Origin: JAEXNA01 sp050486105
GTDB lineage: Bacteria; Vulcanimicrobiota; Xenobia; Xenobiales; JADMJV01
Direction: 5' to 3'
Assembly: GCA_050486105.1 (NCBI GenBank)
Contig: JBJHCR010000285.1
Coordinates: 1 to 8,438, forward strand
Length of the DNA stretch: 8,438 nt
The notes beneath the pieces were generated by a model. That model made no database searches, was not told the origin of the DNA, and saw nothing but the letters and a program-made list of their open reading frames with translations. The position numbers and the translations under genes are program-made. Shown here piece by piece: positions 5,675 through 8,438 of this stretch. Positions within the stretch are counted from its first letter, which is position 1; the number at the start of each line of letters is the position of its first letter.

Positions 5675-5917
5675 CTATCGAAAGATGCCCCATTCTTTCA
5701 GCTTGTCTTTGAAAGAATTCTCCACCTGGGTTTGAGGGTTGTTGTCGCTTCTCTCTACCCGGTCAACCGGGCTCTTGGGGGTTTCGGTGTCGGCCTTCGG
5801 CTGAGAATCAGGATTCTCGTATCCGGGAACTTGAATGTTGTTGGGGTCCCATCCGTTTCTGTTGTTTACCAGTAAGGTGTTCAAATTGTTGTTGGTCATT
5901 CTTGATAGGGTGTCCAT
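5675..5917 (-). CDS. Small Asn/Gln-rich hypothetical protein
   Basis: An 80-residue hydrophilic protein of unknown family, rich in Asn, Asp, Pro and Gln, with no membrane segment or signal peptide. The N-terminal 30 residues are Asn-rich (TNNNLNTLLVNNRNGWDPNN), the middle looks disordered and charged (about 35-65), and the end forms a short amphipathic helix (NSFKDKLKEWGIF). The ATG at 5917 is supported by GGAG nine bases upstream, a clear Shine-Dalgarno match. A TAGAAT hexamer (5959-5954) resembling a -10 lies about 37 bases further upstream, without a good -35. A strong intrinsic terminator lies downstream. Signals at both ends make this a likely real, monocistronic gene despite its size. 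Confidence 0.65.
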   Translation of the reverse strand: MDTLSRMTNNNLNTLLVNNRNGWDPNNIQVPGYENPDSQPKADTETPKSPVDRVERSDNNPQTQVENSFKDKLKEWGIFR

Positions 5918-6582
5918 TTTTTTATTCTCCGTTTCGCTCGCTTCGATAACCCTATTCTACGCCCACCCGAAACTCCGCGCAGTGACAGTTGTCCCTCTTG
6001 GACCGTGACCACCATCACACTTTCGGTTCGGATCAAACTTTCGGCCAAGCGATCCACCTCCAGATCAACCGCTCTCCCTCGACGTTAAGCCCCCACACCC
6101 AAACTCAAAGATTCTTCCATCACGCGATCCACCTCAGCCCAACTCTCAAACCCCCCCAACCCTCCAGATCCACCTCCCCGCTAAATCCATCCAAGCCTTC
6201 AGCTCAACCTACCCAAGAGCTACTCTTGCCCCCAACTAGGCGATCCGCCCACCCAACAAAAGCCCACCAGCTGCAACACCCCAGAACGAACTGAGCCCCT
6301 TCCTAAGCCCCTCACCCTCCATTTGGACTTTTGTTTCAGAGCGGCTCAATAACCCCTCACAGGACCTCTCTGAAAACTCTCTCAGACCATGTTTTATACG
6401 GGTGGTCCTTACCTGTCGGAGACCTGCAAGAAACCCCATAACCACGCCGTTTTTTCTCAATTTTTACCTCTGGTTTTCCAGGATCACAACAGTCTTTTTC
6501 GAAGCCTGTAAGGCTATAAAAAGATCGCTTCCTTACCGCTTGTTACCCAGGGCAAGGGAGACCATGAAAGGACCGTCAGACC
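5918..6582. other. Long gene-free region, C-rich and G-poor on the plus strand
   Basis: 665 bases between divergent genes, so it carries both promoters. From 6061 to 6300 I count 111 C against 27 G in 240 bases. GATCCACCTC occurs at 6051, 6126 and 6167, with a variant GATCCGCCCA at 6242. A plus-strand frame (5989-6294) here is Pro/His/Ser-rich by virtue of the base skew and has no ribosome binding site; I do not call it. TATAAA at 6515-6520, about 65 bases before the lipoprotein start, may be a -10, but no -35 fits well. Confidence 0.6.
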
Positions 6583-7836
6583 ATGAAAAAATTACTGATA
6601 GCAGGTTTAAGTTTAAGCTTGCTTTTGGTTGGTTGCGGCAGCAAAACCGACTTCAACCAAATATCCGGCCAGCAAGGCAATGTGGGGGGCTCACCTCCGC
6701 CTCCTCCGCCACCACCTCCGGCTCAGAATCCTCCGGTGGCGGTGAACGACGCCTTCACCACCGATGAGAACCAGCCGCTTACCGTGGGGGCTCCCGGGGT
6801 GTTGGTCAACGATACGGTGAATAACGCGGCGATCACTTTTCCCACCACCAGCGCCCAGGGCGGTACGGTGGCCGGGAATCAGGACGGCTCGTTCACTTAT
6901 ACCCCGGCCACCGATTTCAACGGCGCCGACACCTTTGTCTACACCCTGACCAACAGCACCGGCAGCGATTCGGCCACCGTGACCATCACCGTGGCCGCGG
7001 TAGTGGTACAAGGCTTTTTTGTGGATTCGGAAAACGGGGATGACACCACCGGGTCCTTTGAAACCGGGGCCCCTTTTGCCACCGTGCAAGCCGCGGTTGC
7101 CGCCGCCCCCGAAGGAGCCGACATCGTGGTTCGGCCGGGAACCTATGAGGGTGAAGTGAACCTCAAAAACGGACAGCGATTGCTGGGCGAAGGTTTTGAA
7201 GACGTGAATCCCCAAGGCACCGTCAAGCCGCTCTTCACCGGGCCCATCAACCTGGCCGACGGCAACACCGTCAGGGGTTTGAGGATCCAGGATTCCCCGG
7301 GCCGGGGGATCGACGGCAGCGGCCGGGTCGACGCCACCATCACCGACTGTGACATCTCCAACACCACCGGCAACGGCATCCGTGGAGACGGCAGCTCCGG
7401 CGAGTGGATCATCCGGCGGAATACGACACTCGATACCAATATCGCCATTTTCATTCGTACCGTCGACAACGACGAGATGACTCTGACCATCGAAGACAAT
7501 GAGATAACAAACGCCGTTGGCGCCATCGGCCTTCTCTCCGAGGGGAACTCGGATGTGGTGGCCAGCGTCCTCGCCAACACCTTCACCAACAGCCAGGGGG
7601 TGGGGGATAGTTTTGAGGTGGAAGCCGTAGGAGAATCTCAGTTCTGTCTCGACCTCGAAGACAACACCAGCGACGGCTCCTACAACTTCTTCCGAACGGC
7701 GACGGCGACCCTGAATATCGAACAATTCGATGTGATTGATGTCGAGAAGCCTGCAGGTGCCGGCAACACCGGAACCGCCTTCACCACTGGACTGAACGAA
7801 CCGACTTCTGTTGACGACGGGGCCTGCTCCTCCTAG
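6583..7836 (+). CDS. Surface lipoprotein with Ig-like domain and right-handed beta-helix
   Basis: A 417-residue exported lipoprotein. Residues 1-17 are a signal peptide with the lipobox LLVGC (Cys18), followed by a disordered linker with nine consecutive Pro (38-46). Residues about 49-138 form a bacterial Ig-like domain of the Big_9/cadherin-like type: PPVAVNDAFTTDENQPL, then VLVNDT, GSFTYTP, FNGADTFVYTL and a final ATVTITV strand. Residues about 144-345 look like a DUF1565/pectate-lyase-type parallel beta-helix, starting FFVDSENGDD, then PFATVQAAV, IVVRPGTYEGEVNLKNGQRLL and repeating NTVRGLRI, DCDISNTTGNGI, DNEITN coils. No catalytic site is evident. A role in carbohydrate binding or adhesion at the cell surface is inference. 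Start: the ATG at 6583 has AAAGGA ten bases upstream and gives the signal peptide. A second ATG at 6564 in another frame has AAGGGAG just before it. A hairpin terminator follows at 7865. Confidence 0.9.
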   Translation: MKKLLIAGLSLSLLLVGCGSKTDFNQISGQQGNVGGSPPPPPPPPPAQNPPVAVNDAFTTDENQPLTVGAPGVLVNDTVNNAAITFPTTSAQGGTVAGNQDGSFTYTPATDFNGADTFVYTLTNSTGSDSATVTITVAAVVVQGFFVDSENGDDTTGSFETGAPFATVQAAVAAAPEGADIVVRPGTYEGEVNLKNGQRLLGEGFEDVNPQGTVKPLFTGPINLADGNTVRGLRIQDSPGRGIDGSGRVDATITDCDISNTTGNGIRGDGSSGEWIIRRNTTLDTNIAIFIRTVDNDEMTLTIEDNEITNAVGAIGLLSEGNSDVVASVLANTFTNSQGVGDSFEVEAVGESQFCLDLEDNTSDGSYNFFRTATATLNIEQFDVIDVEKPAGAGNTGTAFTTGLNEPTSVDDGACSS

Positions 7837-7864
7837 AGATCCCGGTCGAAGTCAGCTTAAGACC

Positions 7865-7899
7865 AGAGCTTCCCTTGCCCAGCCAGCAGGGGAAGCTCT
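7865..7899. terminator. Bidirectional hairpin terminator between convergent genes
   Basis: AGAGCTTCCC (7865-7874) pairs perfectly with GGGAAGCTCT (7890-7899), and the stem extends inwards by four more pairs including one G-T, leaving a 7-base loop. It lies 28 bases after the plus-strand stop at 7836 and 11 bases after the minus-strand stop at 7911. The plus side is followed by a moderately T-rich CTTATTCTGT and the minus side by no T-run, so it fits the plus-strand gene best. Confidence 0.7.
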
Positions 7900-7910
7900 C
7901 TTATTCTGTG

Positions 7911-8438
7911 TTAAGAAGACTCGAGTGCTCGTCTTCGGTCGATAAGGCGGAAGCCGCCGTCGGCCCTGATGAACTCGTTGAAGTCCAACTGAAAAACATC
8001 GTGATACTCGACGCTATTGGTTTCGACCTGACCCAGATAGGCCCCCCAGGCGATCGTGGCATCCTCTAGCCACCGGTCCATTCCACCTCCGCTCGGGTTC
8101 TGGGTATAACTCCCATCGGCCAACTTCACCACTACGGTGGCTTCTCCGTTGTCAGAAGAGACGGCCTCTAAGGCCAGGGCTTCCAAGTTGGGGATCTGGC
8201 TGGGGTGGAAGGGGACGAACTCTCCGTTGTAGAGCACCCCAATCTGCTCCCCGGAACCGAAACCTCCTCCTCCACCGCCACCACCAGCATTCGAATCGAT
8301 AGCCCTTTTGAGTTCCACGGCGATGTTGAGGTCGATTTTGCTGAGGTCTTTGGCTCGGACCATCTGCACCCGTTCGAGTTCGACTTCGCCGTCGCGGTCT
8401 AAGGAGATGACCGAGCCGAGCACGGTGGTGTCTCGGGC
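7911..8438 (-). CDS. Partial CDS: hypothetical protein with Gly8 linker
   Basis: The minus-strand frame is open from the right window edge to the TAA at 7911-7913 (175 residues; N-terminus missing). A GTG at 8423 is only an internal possibility, because the frame continues to the edge. The N-terminal part is charged (DRDGEVELERVQMVRAKDLSKIDL is characteristic), followed by eight consecutive Gly encoded at 8262-8285. A C-terminal half follows with a beta strand ATVVVKLADGSY and an aromatic/acidic region (QLDFNEFIRADGGFRLIDRRR). I do not recognise the family. No membrane segment is visible in this part. The Gly run may join two domains or mark a disordered linker. It converges on the beta-helix lipoprotein gene. 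Confidence 0.7.
   Translation of the reverse strand, partial: ARDTTVLGSVISLDRDGEVELERVQMVRAKDLSKIDLNIAVELKRAIDSNAGGGGGGGGFGSGEQIGVLYNGEFVPFHPSQIPNLEALALEAVSSDNGEATVVVKLADGSYTQNPSGGGMDRWLEDATIAWGAYLGQVETNSVEYHDVFQLDFNEFIRADGGFRLIDRRRALESS

Noticed and set aside
5276..5875. 199-residue plus-strand frame
   Set aside because: It crosses a minus-strand terminator, a tandem repeat and the antisense of the 80-residue gene; the composition is not protein-like.
5989..6294. 101-residue Pro/His/Ser-rich plus-strand frame
   Set aside because: Explained by the C-rich base skew; no ribosome binding site and no regular protein pattern.
6691..7725. 344-residue minus-strand frame
   Set aside because: Gly/Val-rich shadow of the beta-helix lipoprotein gene, which has a signal peptide and recognisable domains on the other strand.

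Overview
The window looks like part of a draft or metagenome scaffold from a Gram-negative bacterium. Two proteins carry classical lipoprotein signal peptides (LLGAC and LLVGC lipoboxes). The base composition is moderately GC-rich. A ten-base run of N at 4376-4385 marks an assembly join. I cannot place the organism more precisely: no rRNA, tRNA or taxon-diagnostic gene is present, and most proteins here are orphan or accessory types.

Left part (1-2229): a partial plus-strand reading frame, built on a 78-base tandem repeat and ending in a possible membrane anchor, enters from the left edge. It runs towards two minus-strand genes that read leftwards: a lipoprotein with a META/HslJ-like domain (1368-1916, strong ribosome binding site) and, 39 bases downstream, a helical protein with a DUF7079-like N-terminus (456-1328). 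About 310 bases separate the lipoprotein from a divergent plus-strand gene.

Middle (2230-5187): that divergent gene is a YheT-type alpha/beta hydrolase with a complete catalytic triad, the best-identified enzyme in the window. It is followed by a gene-poor stretch, then a minus-strand gene of unknown function preceded by a 10-base-period TTTGACA direct repeat. Next comes the C-terminal scrap of an IS4-type transposase abutting the N gap, and then a minus-strand orphan protein with its own intrinsic terminator.

Right part (5187-8438): a small Asn/Gln-rich orphan protein (minus strand) ends before a strong intrinsic terminator and a short 22-base repeat. A 660-base gene-free stretch follows, part of it very C-rich and G-poor. 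Then comes a plus-strand surface lipoprotein (Pro9 linker, one bacterial Ig-like domain, right-handed beta-helix domain). It converges, across a shared hairpin terminator, on a partial minus-strand orphan gene with a Gly8 linker.

The genes do not form a recognisable pathway. What they share is a cell-envelope flavour (two lipoproteins, a possible membrane-anchored tail) and an accessory, weakly conserved character. I see no convincing new multi-gene system. The points most worth a second look are the transposase/gap join, the repeat sites in front of the orphan genes, the duplicated start region of the beta-helix lipoprotein, and the C-rich tract.
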